A stretch of 64,000 nucleotides of DNA, taken from Caballeronia jiangsuensis. Its GTDB lineage: Bacteria > Pseudomonadota > Gammaproteobacteria > Burkholderiales > Burkholderiaceae. A program made the translations under genes and the position numbers. The stretch is from contig JFHF01000022.1 in NCBI GenBank assembly GCA_000648925.1, positions 55,098-119,097 of the forward strand. Direction: 5' to 3'. Below are positions 53,401-61,612 of the stretch, one piece after another. How positions within the stretch are numbered: the stretch's first letter is position 1; every line of letters starts with the position of its first letter. A model generated the notes under the pieces. That model was given only the letters and a program-made list of their open reading frames with translations, was not told the DNA's origin and searched no databases.

Positions 53401-53668
53401 GGTTGCCGTCGCTATTGGCTTGCGACTGCATGTAGAGCATGTCCTCGACGCCGTTGATCTGCTCTTCCAGCGGCGAGGCCACGGTCTCCGCGATCACCTT
53501 CGGGTTCGCGCCGGGATACTGCGCATGCACGACGACCGAAGGCGGCACGACTTCCGGATACTCGGAGATCGGCAGCTTGAACATCGCGATGATGCCCGCG
53601 AGCAGCACGACCACCGATAGCACGCCCGCGAAGATCGGACGGTCGATGAAAAATTTGGATATGTTCAT
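50468..53668 (-). CDS. bpeF: RND multidrug efflux transporter (BpeF/CeoB type)
   Basis: This inner-membrane HAE1 proton/drug antiporter has 1066 residues. Marks are FFIDRPIFAGVLSVVVLLAG, the transmembrane-4 proton-relay pair GIVVDDAIVVVENVERN, and LALPVSEYPEV-like LPISEYPEVVPPSVVV near residue 33. The large periplasmic porter domains are present, and GLSAKNAILIVEFARE sits in the second half. Position between bpeE and oprC and the presence of llpE indicate the CeoAB-OpcM/BpeEF-OprC pump, which in Burkholderia exports chloramphenicol, trimethoprim and quinolones and is induced by salicylate. Substrate range in this strain is inferred. Confidence 0.93.
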   Translation of the reverse strand: MNISKFFIDRPIFAGVLSVVVLLAGIIAMFKLPISEYPEVVPPSVVVHAQYPGANPKVIAETVASPLEEQINGVEDMLYMQSQANSDGNLTTTVTFKLGTDPDKNTQLVQNRVNQALPRLPQDVQRLGVTTIKSSPTLTMVVHLNSPNGRYDMTYLRNYALINVKDRLERIAGVGEVQLWGSGDYSMRVWLDPQKVAQRGMTATDVVNAIREQNVQVAAGVIGGSPTLPNVPLQLNVNARGRLQNESEFRDIVLKTSPDGAVTHLSDVARVELAASEYGLRSLLDNKSAVAIAINQQPGANSLQISDEVRKTMKELKADMPAGLEYQIVYDPTQFVRSSIEAVIHTLAEAIALVVLVVIVFLQTWRASIIPLLAVPVSIVGTFSLLLAFGFSINALSLFGMVLAIGIVVDDAIVVVENVERNIESGLSARDATYQAMREVSGPIIAIALTLVAVFVPLAFMSGLTGQFYKQFAMTIAISTVISAFNSLTLSPALAAMLLKGHDEPKDWLTRGMDRVFGGFFRGFNKVFHRGSDAYGKGVKSVINRKAVMMAVYAVLLAGAVLMGKVVPGGFVPAQDKEYLISFAQLPNGASLDRTEGVIRQMSDIALKQPGVESAVEFPGLSVNGFTNSSSAGIVFVTLKPFKERVHDKALSANAIAGALNQKYAGIKGSFIAVFPPPPVLGLGTLGGFKMQLEDRGALGYAALADATQAFIKRASQTPELGPTFSSYQINVPQLNVDLDRVKAKQLGVSVTDVFDTMQVYLGSLYVNDFNRFGRVYQVRVQADAPFRANPEDIGLLKTRNANGDMVPLSSLVKVTPTYGPEMVVRYNGYTAADINGGPAPGYSSGQAQAAAERIAAEVLPRGIKFEWTDLTYQQILAGNAALWVFPISVLLVFLVLAALYESLTLPLAVIMIVPMSILSALLGVWLTDGDNNIFTQIGLMVLVGLSAKNAILIVEFARELEMQGRSIVQAAIEASRLRLRPILMTSIAFIMGVVPLVLSTGAGSEMRHAMGIAVFFGMLGVTLFGLMLTPVFYVILRKLSRTEHVTDKHGSHPQMRGIGASYEAQ

Positions 53669-53699
53669 GACGGATTCTGTCTGTTGCGGATGACGCGCA

Positions 53700-54902
53700 T
53701 CACTGCGTGGATGCCGTCTTCACGGCGGGCACGGGTGCAGCGTCGCTATCGTTCATCGCGACGTTGTTGGCCTTGATCACGTCGTTGGGACGCACGCGCT
53801 GCAAGCCATTGACGACGATGCGCTCGCCCGGCTGCAGGCCCTTCGAAATGACACGCAGACCTTCATGCGTCTGACCGATCGTCACTTCGCGGTACTGCAC
53901 GCGGTTGTCCTTGTCGACGACCATCACGTACTTCTTGTCCTGATCGGTGCCGATGGCTTCGTCTTCCACGAGCACGGCCGGGTGCGGCGTGCCGCCGCCC
54001 ACTTTCACGCGCGCATAGAGTCCCGGCACGAGCGTGCCGTCCGGGTTGTTGAAGCGCGCACGCACGCGGATCGTGCCGGAGGTCGTATCGAGCCGGTTAT
54101 CGACGGAATCGACGACACCTTCGCGCGAATAGCCGTCCTCGTTCGCGAGACCGAGCGACACCGGCACCGTGTTGCCCGCATCGCGGCCGAGATAACGCAA
54201 GTACGTCTGTTCATCGACATCGAACGATGCGTAGATCGGCGACACGGACACGAGCGTCGTCAGCAACGGCGCATTCGCACCCGTCGACACGATGTTGCCC
54301 ACCGTGAGTTCCGCGCGCGACACGCGGCCCGCGACCGGCGCGACGATATGCGTGTAGGCGAGATTGATCTTCGCGGTTTCGAGCGCAGCCTGCGCGGCCT
54401 TCAGGTTGGCGACGGCCTCGCGCGCGGCGTTCTGCTTCTCGTCGTAGTCGCGCTTGGCGATCGCGTTATCGGCGAGCAGCCGTTCAGCGCGCGCCGCATC
54501 GGTCGACGTATAGCCGTTGCGCGCCTGCGCCGCTGCGAGCTGCGCCTGTGCGCGATCCACTTCGGCTTCATACGGACGCGGGTCGATCGTGAAGAGCGCA
54601 TCGCCCTTCTTCACGAGCTGGCCGTCCTTGAAATGCACCGCGACGATTGTGCCCGGCACGAGCGGGCGAATGTCGACGTGATCGACCGCTTCGAGACGGC
54701 CCGAATAGCTCTGCCAGTCGGTGATGGTCTTCGACACCACGGCCGCTACATCCACTTCCGTTGCGGTCGGACTGTGGGCGGCGGCTTTGGCTTCGTTCAT
54801 CGCTGAATCGCCGTGACCGCGCCAGGCGGTGTATCCGCCCGCGCCAACGATGATCAGCGTCGCGCCTAGCGCGGCGTAGATGCGTTTGCGAGTGAAAGAC
54901 AT
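53700..54902 (-). CDS. bpeE: RND periplasmic adaptor (BpeE/CeoA type)
   Basis: This membrane-fusion protein of 400 residues links BpeF to OprC. It has an N-terminal membrane anchor or uncleaved signal (RIYAALGATLIIVGAGGYTAW). The lipoyl-like half motifs are VDIRPLVPGTIVAVHFKDGQLVKKGDALF and VAPVAGRVSRAELTVGN, and between them lies a coiled-coil hairpin (about 105-175). The beta-barrel domain follows. GGAGCC precedes the ATG at 54902. The 82-base space to llpE shows no separate promoter. Confidence 0.92.
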   Translation of the reverse strand: MSFTRKRIYAALGATLIIVGAGGYTAWRGHGDSAMNEAKAAAHSPTATEVDVAAVVSKTITDWQSYSGRLEAVDHVDIRPLVPGTIVAVHFKDGQLVKKGDALFTIDPRPYEAEVDRAQAQLAAAQARNGYTSTDAARAERLLADNAIAKRDYDEKQNAAREAVANLKAAQAALETAKINLAYTHIVAPVAGRVSRAELTVGNIVSTGANAPLLTTLVSVSPIYASFDVDEQTYLRYLGRDAGNTVPVSLGLANEDGYSREGVVDSVDNRLDTTSGTIRVRARFNNPDGTLVPGLYARVKVGGGTPHPAVLVEDEAIGTDQDKKYVMVVDKDNRVQYREVTIGQTHEGLRVISKGLQPGERIVVNGLQRVRPNDVIKANNVAMNDSDAAPVPAVKTASTQ

Positions 54903-54983
54903 GGTGAGAGGCTCCGGTTGATTTGAGATTGTTGTTGTGTGGTGCGTGCGTGGCGTGCCGTTTCTTGCGCTCACGTTCAGCGC

Positions 54984-55802
54984 TTACTTCGCGCGCGCCA
55001 GCCGTTTTCTGAAGAACACGACGACGTCGGCGAGCGCATCGGGATGCGCGGCGAGCGCCTGATGCGAGGTCTTGCCATGACGCGTGACTTCGGTCGGCAC
55101 GCCAGCGGCGATCAGTTCGCCCGCGTATTTCTCGGCTTCGATATGCAGCAGGTCGTGCTCGGCGCTCGCGATGATGGCGGGAGGCAGGCCACCGAGACGG
55201 CGCGATTCGAGCGGCGCGGCATACGGATGCAGACGTTGCGAAGGATTCGGCAGATACGCGCGATACCATTGCGCGCATTCGCACGCTTCAAAATCGGGGC
55301 ACAGCACTTTGCGTTCATCGGCGAGGCGCGTCATGCTCGGATCGAGCAGCGGTGCAAGCAGCGCTTGCGCGGACATGCGAATATCGCCACGATCACGTGC
55401 GATCGCCGCGACGCAGGTCGCGAGATTGCCGCCCGCGTCGTGACCGGCAACGCCGATACGCTGCGGGTCCGCACGCTGCGCGCGGGCATTCGCGACGGCC
55501 CATTGCGCCGCGCGATAGCCGTCTTCCGGCGCGGCGGGAAACGGAAACTTCGGGGCGAGCGAATAGCCGACCGATACGACCCACGCGGGCGTATCGCGTG
55601 CGATCGTTGCGGCGGCGGTGTCCGCGTCATCGAGTCCGCCGCGAATAAAACCGCCGCCGTGGAAGTAAAGAACGATGGGCAGCACCGTGCCATCCGATGC
55701 GGGACGATAGCTGCGCAGCGTGATCGGCTGCGCGTGTCCCATGATGTGCACATCTTCGATGCACAAACGGGGGCTCGACTCCAGATCCAACAGTGATGCC
55801 AT
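54984..55802 (-). CDS. llpE: LlpE, lipase-like alpha/beta hydrolase with an aspartate at the nucleophile position
   Basis: This 272-residue HSL-type alpha/beta hydrolase is the first gene of the efflux operon, exactly where llpE lies in ceo and bpe loci. The oxyanion motif HGGGF is at 48-52, and the later Asp and His of the triad appear in ASAEHDLL and GKTSHQAL. The nucleophile elbow, normally GDSAG, reads GHDAG at 120-124, so the serine is replaced by aspartate. It may lack esterase activity or use a different chemistry. Deletion of llpE is not known to abolish efflux in relatives. Confidence 0.85.
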   Translation of the reverse strand: MASLLDLESSPRLCIEDVHIMGHAQPITLRSYRPASDGTVLPIVLYFHGGGFIRGGLDDADTAAATIARDTPAWVVSVGYSLAPKFPFPAAPEDGYRAAQWAVANARAQRADPQRIGVAGHDAGGNLATCVAAIARDRGDIRMSAQALLAPLLDPSMTRLADERKVLCPDFEACECAQWYRAYLPNPSQRLHPYAAPLESRRLGGLPPAIIASAEHDLLHIEAEKYAGELIAAGVPTEVTRHGKTSHQALAAHPDALADVVVFFRKRLARAK

Positions 55803-55926
55803 GGTTATTCTCGGTGCATGGCCCGTGCTGCAAGGCCTTCACGCATGAGTTGCGATGCTGCGAATTCTGGAGTCCGCGCCTTTTTTAATAAATGCCTATA
55901 ATCCGGCAACACAATTCGGTCGCACC

Positions 55927-55957
55927 GAACAATCGTGGTTATCCCTTGCGATTGTTC
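55927..55957. promoter_or_regulatory. 31-bp dyad in the llpE/bpeT divergent promoter region
   Basis: GAACAATCG (55927-55935) and its perfect complement CGATTGTTC (55949-55957) are separated by 13 bases. It lies in the 218-base space between llpE and the LysR regulator, 64 bases before the regulator start. It is the best candidate for the regulator's binding site. Confidence 0.55.
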
Positions 55958-56020
55958 ATTCGGCTATTTTTTAGCGCTCGCTTAAATAGTTGCGACGCTA
56001 AGCAAAGAAGGTGAGAGAAC

Positions 56021-57031
56021 ATGGATCGGCTACAAGCAATGCAGGTCTTCACCCGCGTCGTCGACACCAACAGCTTTTCGCGCGCAGCGGACACGCTCAA
56101 TCTGCCGCGCGCCTCCGTCACGACGATCATCCAGAATCTGGAGGCGCATCTGAACGTGCGCCTGCTCCAGCGCACGACGCGCAGGCTCAATCTCACGCCC
56201 GATGGCGCCGCGTATTACGAGCGCTGCGTGCGCATCCTCGCGGACATCGAGGAAGCGGAAGGCTCGTTCTCGAACAACGGCAAGGGTCCGCACGGCAAGC
56301 TGCGCGTGGACATGCCGGGCGCGATCGGGCGGCTCATCGTGATGCCGCAGCTATGCGATTTCCATACGCGCTACCCGGAAATCGAGCTGATGATGGGCTT
56401 CGGCGACAAGCCGGTGGATCTGATTCAGGAAGGCGTCGACTGCGTGATTCGCGTGGGCACGCTGCAGGATTCGAGTCTCGTCGCGCGTCGCATCGGCGTG
56501 TTTCAGGGCGTGACGGTGGCGGCTCCGCAATATCTCGAACGCAACGGCACGCCGGAAACGATCGAGGATTTGCAGAATCACACGGCGGTGAATTATTTTT
56601 CGAGCCGCACCGGACGCGTCATGGATATGGACTTCGTCATCGACGATGAAACCATCGAAGTGAAGATGCGCGGCATGATCGCGGTGAACGACGCCGAAGC
56701 GTATCTGAGTTGCGGGCTGAAGGGCGTCGGCATCATTCAGGTGCCGCGCTTCATGGCGTTGCCGCATCTGCGCGCGGGCGAACTCGTCGAAGTGCTGCCG
56801 CAATGGAATCCGCTGCCGATGCCTATTTCCGCGGTGTATCCGCATAACCGGCATCTGTCGCCGAAGGTGCGCGTGTTCGTCGACTGGGCAGCCGAGTTGT
56901 TCGAACGCTGCCCGCTTCTGCAAGGCCAGAAGGATGCGGAAGAACGCTGCCTGCCGACGAGCACGGCATCGCCTACCATCGTGCGACATGGCACGCCGGA
57001 AGTCGCGGGCACCGAGGATGTCATTGCATAG
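56021..57031 (+). CDS. bpeT: LysR-family regulator of the efflux operon (BpeT/CeoR type)
   Basis: This 336-residue LysR regulator has MDRLQAMQVFTRVVDTNSFS at the N-terminus, a helix-turn-helix through about residue 60 (PRASVTTIIQNLEAHLNVRL), and an effector-binding domain. A C-terminal extension of about 35 residues is polar. It is divergent from llpE-bpeEF-oprC and shares a dyad-containing promoter. In B. pseudomallei and B. cenocepacia the matching regulators (BpeT, BpeS, CeoR) activate this pump, and mutations in the effector domain cause multidrug resistance. GAAGGTGAGA precedes the ATG. Confidence 0.88.
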   Translation: MDRLQAMQVFTRVVDTNSFSRAADTLNLPRASVTTIIQNLEAHLNVRLLQRTTRRLNLTPDGAAYYERCVRILADIEEAEGSFSNNGKGPHGKLRVDMPGAIGRLIVMPQLCDFHTRYPEIELMMGFGDKPVDLIQEGVDCVIRVGTLQDSSLVARRIGVFQGVTVAAPQYLERNGTPETIEDLQNHTAVNYFSSRTGRVMDMDFVIDDETIEVKMRGMIAVNDAEAYLSCGLKGVGIIQVPRFMALPHLRAGELVEVLPQWNPLPMPISAVYPHNRHLSPKVRVFVDWAAELFERCPLLQGQKDAEERCLPTSTASPTIVRHGTPEVAGTEDVIA

Positions 57032-57052
57032 CGTCTTTGCACAAGAACAACG

Positions 57053-57583
57053 ATGAACGAAAACATCACCGTGCGCCGCGTTGGCGCGAACGAAGCCTCG
57101 GGGTATGTGGAAGCGCTGGCGGACGTGCTGATCGATTGCGTCGAGGGCGGCGCGTCGATCAGTTTCTTGCTGCCGATCTCGCGTGCGACAGCTATCGAAT
57201 TCTGGACACGCGTGATGCAAGGCGTCGCGCGTGACGAACGTATCCTGCTCGTTGCGGAAAACGCCGAAGGGCATGTGCTGGGCACGGTGCAGATCGTCAC
57301 CGATCAGCCCGAGAATCAGCCGCATCGCGCGGATATTGCGAAGATGCTCGTCGCGCGTCGGGCACGCCGACGCGGCATTGCACAGCATCTGTTGATCGCC
57401 GCCGACGAAGCGGCGCGCGCCGCGGGCAAGTCGGTTCTCGTGCTCGACACCGTTACCGGCGGCGATGCCGAGCGCCTCTACGAGCGCGCGGGATGGCAGC
57501 GTGTGGGCGTCGTACCGAACTATGCGTTGATGCCCGACGGCACGCTGTGCGGCACGACTTTCTTCCATAAGCAACTCGCTTAG
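57053..57583 (+). CDS. GNAT acetyltransferase
   Basis: This 176-residue GNAT-fold protein has the acetyl-CoA pyrophosphate-binding motif RRARRRGIAQHLL near residue 100, preceded by VARRA. ITVRRVGANEASGY is at the N-terminus, and LYERAGWQRVGVVPNYALMPDG is the C-terminal strand-helix, common in tabtoxin-resistance-like and aminoglycoside-type GNATs. It lies 21 bases after bpeT in the same direction and may be co-transcribed. The substrate is unknown. Confidence 0.8.
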   Translation: MNENITVRRVGANEASGYVEALADVLIDCVEGGASISFLLPISRATAIEFWTRVMQGVARDERILLVAENAEGHVLGTVQIVTDQPENQPHRADIAKMLVARRARRRGIAQHLLIAADEAARAAGKSVLVLDTVTGGDAERLYERAGWQRVGVVPNYALMPDGTLCGTTFFHKQLA

Positions 57584-57771
57584 CGGTCCGCAAACGCCCG
57601 CCCCACAAGCCTTCACGCGATTATTCGCCGAAATCGACAAATCTATTCGCTGATCCGGCATTTATCCGCCTCTGCCACGCGACTACATTCATCCCTAACG
57701 CAGCGTGCTTATCCGCCAATTGCAATCCGCATTTGCCCGCACGCCGCATCGGAATGAAAGGAGTCGCAAGC

Positions 57772-58143
57772 ATGAAGCAGCTCATCACGGGGTTCTCTCT
57801 CGCAGCCATTTCCGCTGTTGTCACGACAACCGCGTTCGCGGAAGGCGGCCAGGGCATCGGCCGCGCAGGCACGTATCAGGTTCAGACGCAAACGCAAGCG
57901 ACTTCGAGCGATACGCCGAAGACGCGCGCACAAGTTCGCGCCGAACTCGTGGCCGCCTATTCGAACGGTTCTCTGCCGGCATTGAACCGCAACTCGTATC
58001 CGGAACGCAGCATGTGGGGCGATGCCGTCGCTGCGCAAAGCGAGCAGCGTGCACGCGATGCAGCGCAGGCAGAAGCGCGCAACCGTGAGATCGTCGAGTA
58101 TGCCAACGGCTCGGCAACGCAAGGCAACGTAACGGCGCGCTGA
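57772..58143 (+). CDS. DUF4148 secreted protein
   Basis: This 123-residue protein has a Sec signal peptide (residues 1-23, ending AFA) and the DUF4148 core KTRAQVRAELVAAYSNGSLP. The repeat-rich Gln/Thr segment QTQTQATSS lies between. The family is nearly confined to Burkholderiales and is often present in many copies; its function is unknown. AAAGGAG precedes the ATG at 57772. Confidence 0.85.
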   Translation: MKQLITGFSLAAISAVVTTTAFAEGGQGIGRAGTYQVQTQTQATSSDTPKTRAQVRAELVAAYSNGSLPALNRNSYPERSMWGDAVAAQSEQRARDAAQAEARNREIVEYANGSATQGNVTAR

Positions 58144-58176
58144 TCACGCCGTCAGAAGAAGATTCAAGAGGTCATC

Positions 58177-58326
58177 ATGTTTGAAAACACATCACTCGAT
58201 CAGTTCTCGCTTCTCGACGAACTTCCTGCATTGACGCCCGTATGGCATCCGTTCACGCAACACACCGCGCATACATCGGCGGTTGTGCAAGAGACGAAGC
58301 AAGAGAGCACTGAACGCTCGCACTGA
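58177..58326 (+). CDS. Possible small protein (49 residues)
   Basis: This 49-residue frame starts MFENTSLDQFSLLDELPALT and contains PVWHPFTQHTAHT. It has no membrane segment. AAGAGG lies 5 bases before the ATG and a strong terminator follows 10 bases after the stop, which supports expression. It follows DUF4148 by 33 bases. The family is not recognised. Confidence 0.48.
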   Translation: MFENTSLDQFSLLDELPALTPVWHPFTQHTAHTSAVVQETKQESTERSH

Positions 58327-58336
58327 GCGTGACATG

Positions 58337-58370
58337 AAAGGCGCGGACAAAGGTCCGCGCCTTTTTTCTT
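58337..58370 (+). terminator. Strong 12-bp-stem terminator
   Basis: A perfect 12-bp stem (58337-58348 with 58353-58364, 4-base loop AAAG) is followed by TTTCTT on the plus strand. It ends the DUF4148/small-protein transcript and, with a shorter T-run on the other strand, may also serve nrdJ. Confidence 0.85.
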
Positions 58371-58374
58371 CAAC

Positions 58375-60897
58375 TCAACCGCACGCCCCGATTTCGCCGC
58401 ACGCCGTGCAGAAGTCGCAGCCATCCTTGCGGATCACTGCATTGGCACCACACGTCGCGCATTTCCGGCCGTGCATCAGGGGAAGGCTATGCGAATCGAT
58501 CTCGCTTCGCGCGATACCCTCGGATATCTCTTCGCGTTCATCGGCTACAGCTACCGGATGCGGCGCGCTATCGGCACGCTTGCGCGCAAGCACGCGCGAC
58601 GGTACCTGGTTTCCTTCTGCGTCGAGAAAACCGCGGCGATAAAGAATCTGCTGGATCGCATACGCTAGCGCCGCGACTTCCGAATCGTGCCAGCGCGGAC
58701 TGCGATGTCCGTCGAGCCGTTCGACATCGCCGAGACGCACTTGCCCGCGATCCCACGACACCTTGCGCATGTCCTGCAGCGTGCGCGCCGCGAAACCGCC
58801 GCGCGCGGCGAGCGAGAGCGAACGCATCGTCGCCGTGATCCATTGCTGCGATTCGTCGCGCTGCCCCGTGGGAATGAAGAACTCGATGGGCCGCTCGATC
58901 GTCACGTCCTCGCCGCCGATTCGCCCCGTCACTTCGATGAACGACACCGCGAGATAAAGCGACTTCTTTCCCGCCTGCGTCAGATACTCGACCTTCTCGA
59001 TGATGCCGGGCAACTCCCCTCGCGGCCGATGATCGATCGCAATGCGCAACGGATCGAGATCGAGTTCGGGGTCCGGTGAATCGCTCGGCGTTTCGGCGGG
59101 CGTGACGGAAAGCACCGCGCCCAGGGTCTCGTTGGGCCGGTATGTCGCGAGCCCCTTCAATCCGCGCCGCCATGCTTCGAAATAAAGATCCTGAAACTTG
59201 TCGAACGGATAATCGGCGGGCACGTTTACGGTCTTCGAAATCGATGTATCGACGAACGGTTGCACCGCGGCCATCATCTCCATGTGATCGTGCGCGGACA
59301 TCTCCAGTGCGCTGACGAAGTAGTCGGGCAGCGCGTTCACGTCGCCGCCCATCTCGCGATAGAGCCGGTATGCATGATCTTCGACGGGGAAGGTCTGACG
59401 CGTGCCGTCCGCCATGCGCTTCGTGCGTTGATAGGTCCACGAGAACGCCGGCTCGATGCCGTTCGATGCGTTGTCCGCGAACGCGAGGCTCACCGTGCCC
59501 GTCGGCGCGATCGACAGCAGATGACTGTTGCGGATGCCGTGCTCGCGTATCGCGCTCTTGATGTCATCGGGCAGGCGCGAGGCGAACGTGCCCTCCTCCA
59601 GATAACGCTTCGCATCGAAGAGCGGAAACTTGCCGCGCTCTTTTGCGAGCTCGACCGATGCGCGATACGCCTCGTCACGCATCGTGCGCGCGACGCGTAT
59701 CGCGAAGTCGCGCCCTTCCTGCGCCTCATAGCGCAGGCCGAGCATCACGAGCGTATCGCCGAGGCCTGTGAAGCCCACGCCGATGCGGCGTTTCGCGGCC
59801 GCCTCGCGCGCCTGCTCCTCCAGCGGCCAGAGCGTGACGTCGAGCACATCGTCGAGAAAGCGCACTTGAGTGCGCGTCGTGCGAGCGAGTGCGTCCCAGT
59901 CGAAGGACGGCGCGCCGCCGCGCATCTGCGCGAACGGATCGTGCACGAAGCGCGTGAGATTGAGCGGGCCGAGATTGCAGCAGCCGTATGCGGGCAGCGG
60001 CTGTTCGCCGCACGGATTGGTCGCGCGGATGGATTCGACCGCGCGCAGATTGTTATCGTCGTTCATGCGCGACATGAACACAACGCCCGGCTCGGCGACA
60101 TCGTAGGTCGAGCGCATGATCGTGTTCCATACTTCGCGCGCGCGCACTTCGCGATAGATCCAGAGACCGTCTTCGCGTTGATGCATGTCCTCGGCCGCGC
60201 GTTGCGCCGGCGAAGGCTCGGCCTTGTGCACGAGTTGCCAGGTGGCGTCATCGGCGACGGCCTGCATGAACTCGTCGGTCACCGCGACCGATACATTGAA
60301 ATTGTTCCAGCGCCCTTTAGTATGTTTTGCCGCGATGAATTCGAGCAGATCGGGATGCGAGCAATCGAGAATGCCCATTTGCGCACCGCGCCGCGAGCCC
60401 GCGCTCTCGACCGTGCGGCACGATGCATCGAACACGTCCATGTAGCTGCATGGACCCGATGCCGCCGATCCCGTCGAATGCACGCGCGCGCCGCGCGGAC
60501 GGATCGCGGAAAAGTTATAGCCGACGCCGCCGCCGCGACGCATCGTCTCGGCCGCCTGCAGCAACGCGACGTAGATGCCCGGCAAGCCGTTGGCATCGAC
60601 GCTCTGTATCGCGTCGCCCACGGGTTGCACGAAGCAATTGATGAGCGTCGCGTCGATGCCCGCGCCGGCCGCGCTCATGATGCGCCCCGCGCCGAGCGCG
60701 CCGCGCTTGAAGTTATCGACGAACTCCGCTTCGATCTTCGCGCGCGCCTCTTTCGGCTCGGCAAGTGCGACACCGCGCGCCACGCGGCGATAAATATCCT
60801 CGACGCGCGTCTCGTCGCCCTTGGCATATTTTTCGAGCATCACGTCGATGGAGAACTGCTGCGGTGCGAGAGCGGTGCTGGGATTGTCTTCGGCCAT
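58375..60897 (-). CDS. nrdJ: Adenosylcobalamin-dependent (class II) ribonucleotide reductase
   Basis: This 840-residue class II enzyme reduces ribonucleotides to deoxyribonucleotides using adenosylcobalamin to make the thiyl radical, with or without oxygen. The substrate-site cysteine is Cys88 in LINCFVQP and the radical-site motif is NPCGEQPLPAYGCCNLG (Cys296, Glu298). RGGGVGYNFSAIRPRG and the C-terminal CATC/CTAC zinc-ribbon-like tail (about 815-838) provide redox cysteines. The ATG at 60897 is chosen over a longer Arg-rich extension from 61053. It consumes the cofactor made by the cob genes; no riboswitch is seen at this gene. Confidence 0.95.
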   Translation of the reverse strand: MAEDNPSTALAPQQFSIDVMLEKYAKGDETRVEDIYRRVARGVALAEPKEARAKIEAEFVDNFKRGALGAGRIMSAAGAGIDATLINCFVQPVGDAIQSVDANGLPGIYVALLQAAETMRRGGGVGYNFSAIRPRGARVHSTGSAASGPCSYMDVFDASCRTVESAGSRRGAQMGILDCSHPDLLEFIAAKHTKGRWNNFNVSVAVTDEFMQAVADDATWQLVHKAEPSPAQRAAEDMHQREDGLWIYREVRAREVWNTIMRSTYDVAEPGVVFMSRMNDDNNLRAVESIRATNPCGEQPLPAYGCCNLGPLNLTRFVHDPFAQMRGGAPSFDWDALARTTRTQVRFLDDVLDVTLWPLEEQAREAAAKRRIGVGFTGLGDTLVMLGLRYEAQEGRDFAIRVARTMRDEAYRASVELAKERGKFPLFDAKRYLEEGTFASRLPDDIKSAIREHGIRNSHLLSIAPTGTVSLAFADNASNGIEPAFSWTYQRTKRMADGTRQTFPVEDHAYRLYREMGGDVNALPDYFVSALEMSAHDHMEMMAAVQPFVDTSISKTVNVPADYPFDKFQDLYFEAWRRGLKGLATYRPNETLGAVLSVTPAETPSDSPDPELDLDPLRIAIDHRPRGELPGIIEKVEYLTQAGKKSLYLAVSFIEVTGRIGGEDVTIERPIEFFIPTGQRDESQQWITATMRSLSLAARGGFAARTLQDMRKVSWDRGQVRLGDVERLDGHRSPRWHDSEVAALAYAIQQILYRRGFLDAEGNQVPSRVLARKRADSAPHPVAVADEREEISEGIARSEIDSHSLPLMHGRKCATCGANAVIRKDGCDFCTACGEIGACG

Positions 60898-61069
60898 GTC
60901 GGAGATCCTTTGATTGCTGCGCCTCGCGCGATGGGGTCGGAAAAACGTTGCGCGCGCCGGCGTGAAGTGCCGCAAAGGCAATGCCCGACGATAGCGCGAA
61001 TTCTCCGCGCTCGCCATCGACCCGTTAAACTCGTCCGATCGAAACCAAAGCAATCAGCCGACCATACGC

Positions 61070-61612
61070 ATGAACTCGCGTCATCCGCCGCTCTTCGGCA
61101 TTTCGGGCCGCTCGGGCCAGGGCAAGACCACCTTGATCGAAGCGCTGTTGCCGTGGCTGCGCGCTCGCGGCATCACGGTCAACGTCATCAAGCACAGTCA
61201 TCACTCCATCGAACTTGAGCCGCCGGGCAAGGACAGTGCGCGCTTTCGCCGCGCGGGCGCTGGGGAAGTGCTGATCGCGTCGCCTTACCGGTATGCGATC
61301 GTGCGTGAGTTGAACGGCGACGCGGAGCCGCCGCTTGCCGAGCTGGCTGCGCGCCTGTCGCACGCGGACCTCGTGATCGTCGAAGGATTCGCGCGTGAAG
61401 CGATGCCGCGGCTCGAAGTCGTGCGTCCGTCGGCGGGCCGCGATCCGCTCTACAAGACCGATGTGGAGATCGTTGCAATTGCAACCGACGATGCCGCCGC
61501 AATCGAGTCGGGCTTGCCGATGCTCGATCTGAACGACGTCGCGGGCATCGGCGCGTTCATCTGCGAACGCGTGGGCATCGTGCTGAAGGATCAGCTCGCG
61601 GCGAGACCGTGA
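61070..61612 (+). CDS. mobB: Molybdopterin-guanine dinucleotide biosynthesis protein MobB
   Basis: This 180-residue P-loop GTPase assists guanylylation and delivery of the molybdenum cofactor. GRSGQGKTT at 13-21 is the P-loop, VIKHSHHSIELEPPGKDSARFRRAGA the family motif, and LVIVEGFAREAMPRLEVVR the Walker B region. It is divergent from nrdJ. Its 3' end overlaps the convergent DUF2783 gene by 22 bases. Confidence 0.92.
   Translation: MNSRHPPLFGISGRSGQGKTTLIEALLPWLRARGITVNVIKHSHHSIELEPPGKDSARFRRAGAGEVLIASPYRYAIVRELNGDAEPPLAELAARLSHADLVIVEGFAREAMPRLEVVRPSAGRDPLYKTDVEIVAIATDDAAAIESGLPMLDLNDVAGIGAFICERVGIVLKDQLAARP

Noticed and set aside
60898..61069. Cobalamin riboswitch upstream of nrdJ
   Set aside because: None of the conserved core segments is present in the 172-base leader.
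59260..61218. 652-residue plus-strand frame opposite nrdJ
   Set aside because: Shadow frame; it would also cover the start of mobB in another frame.
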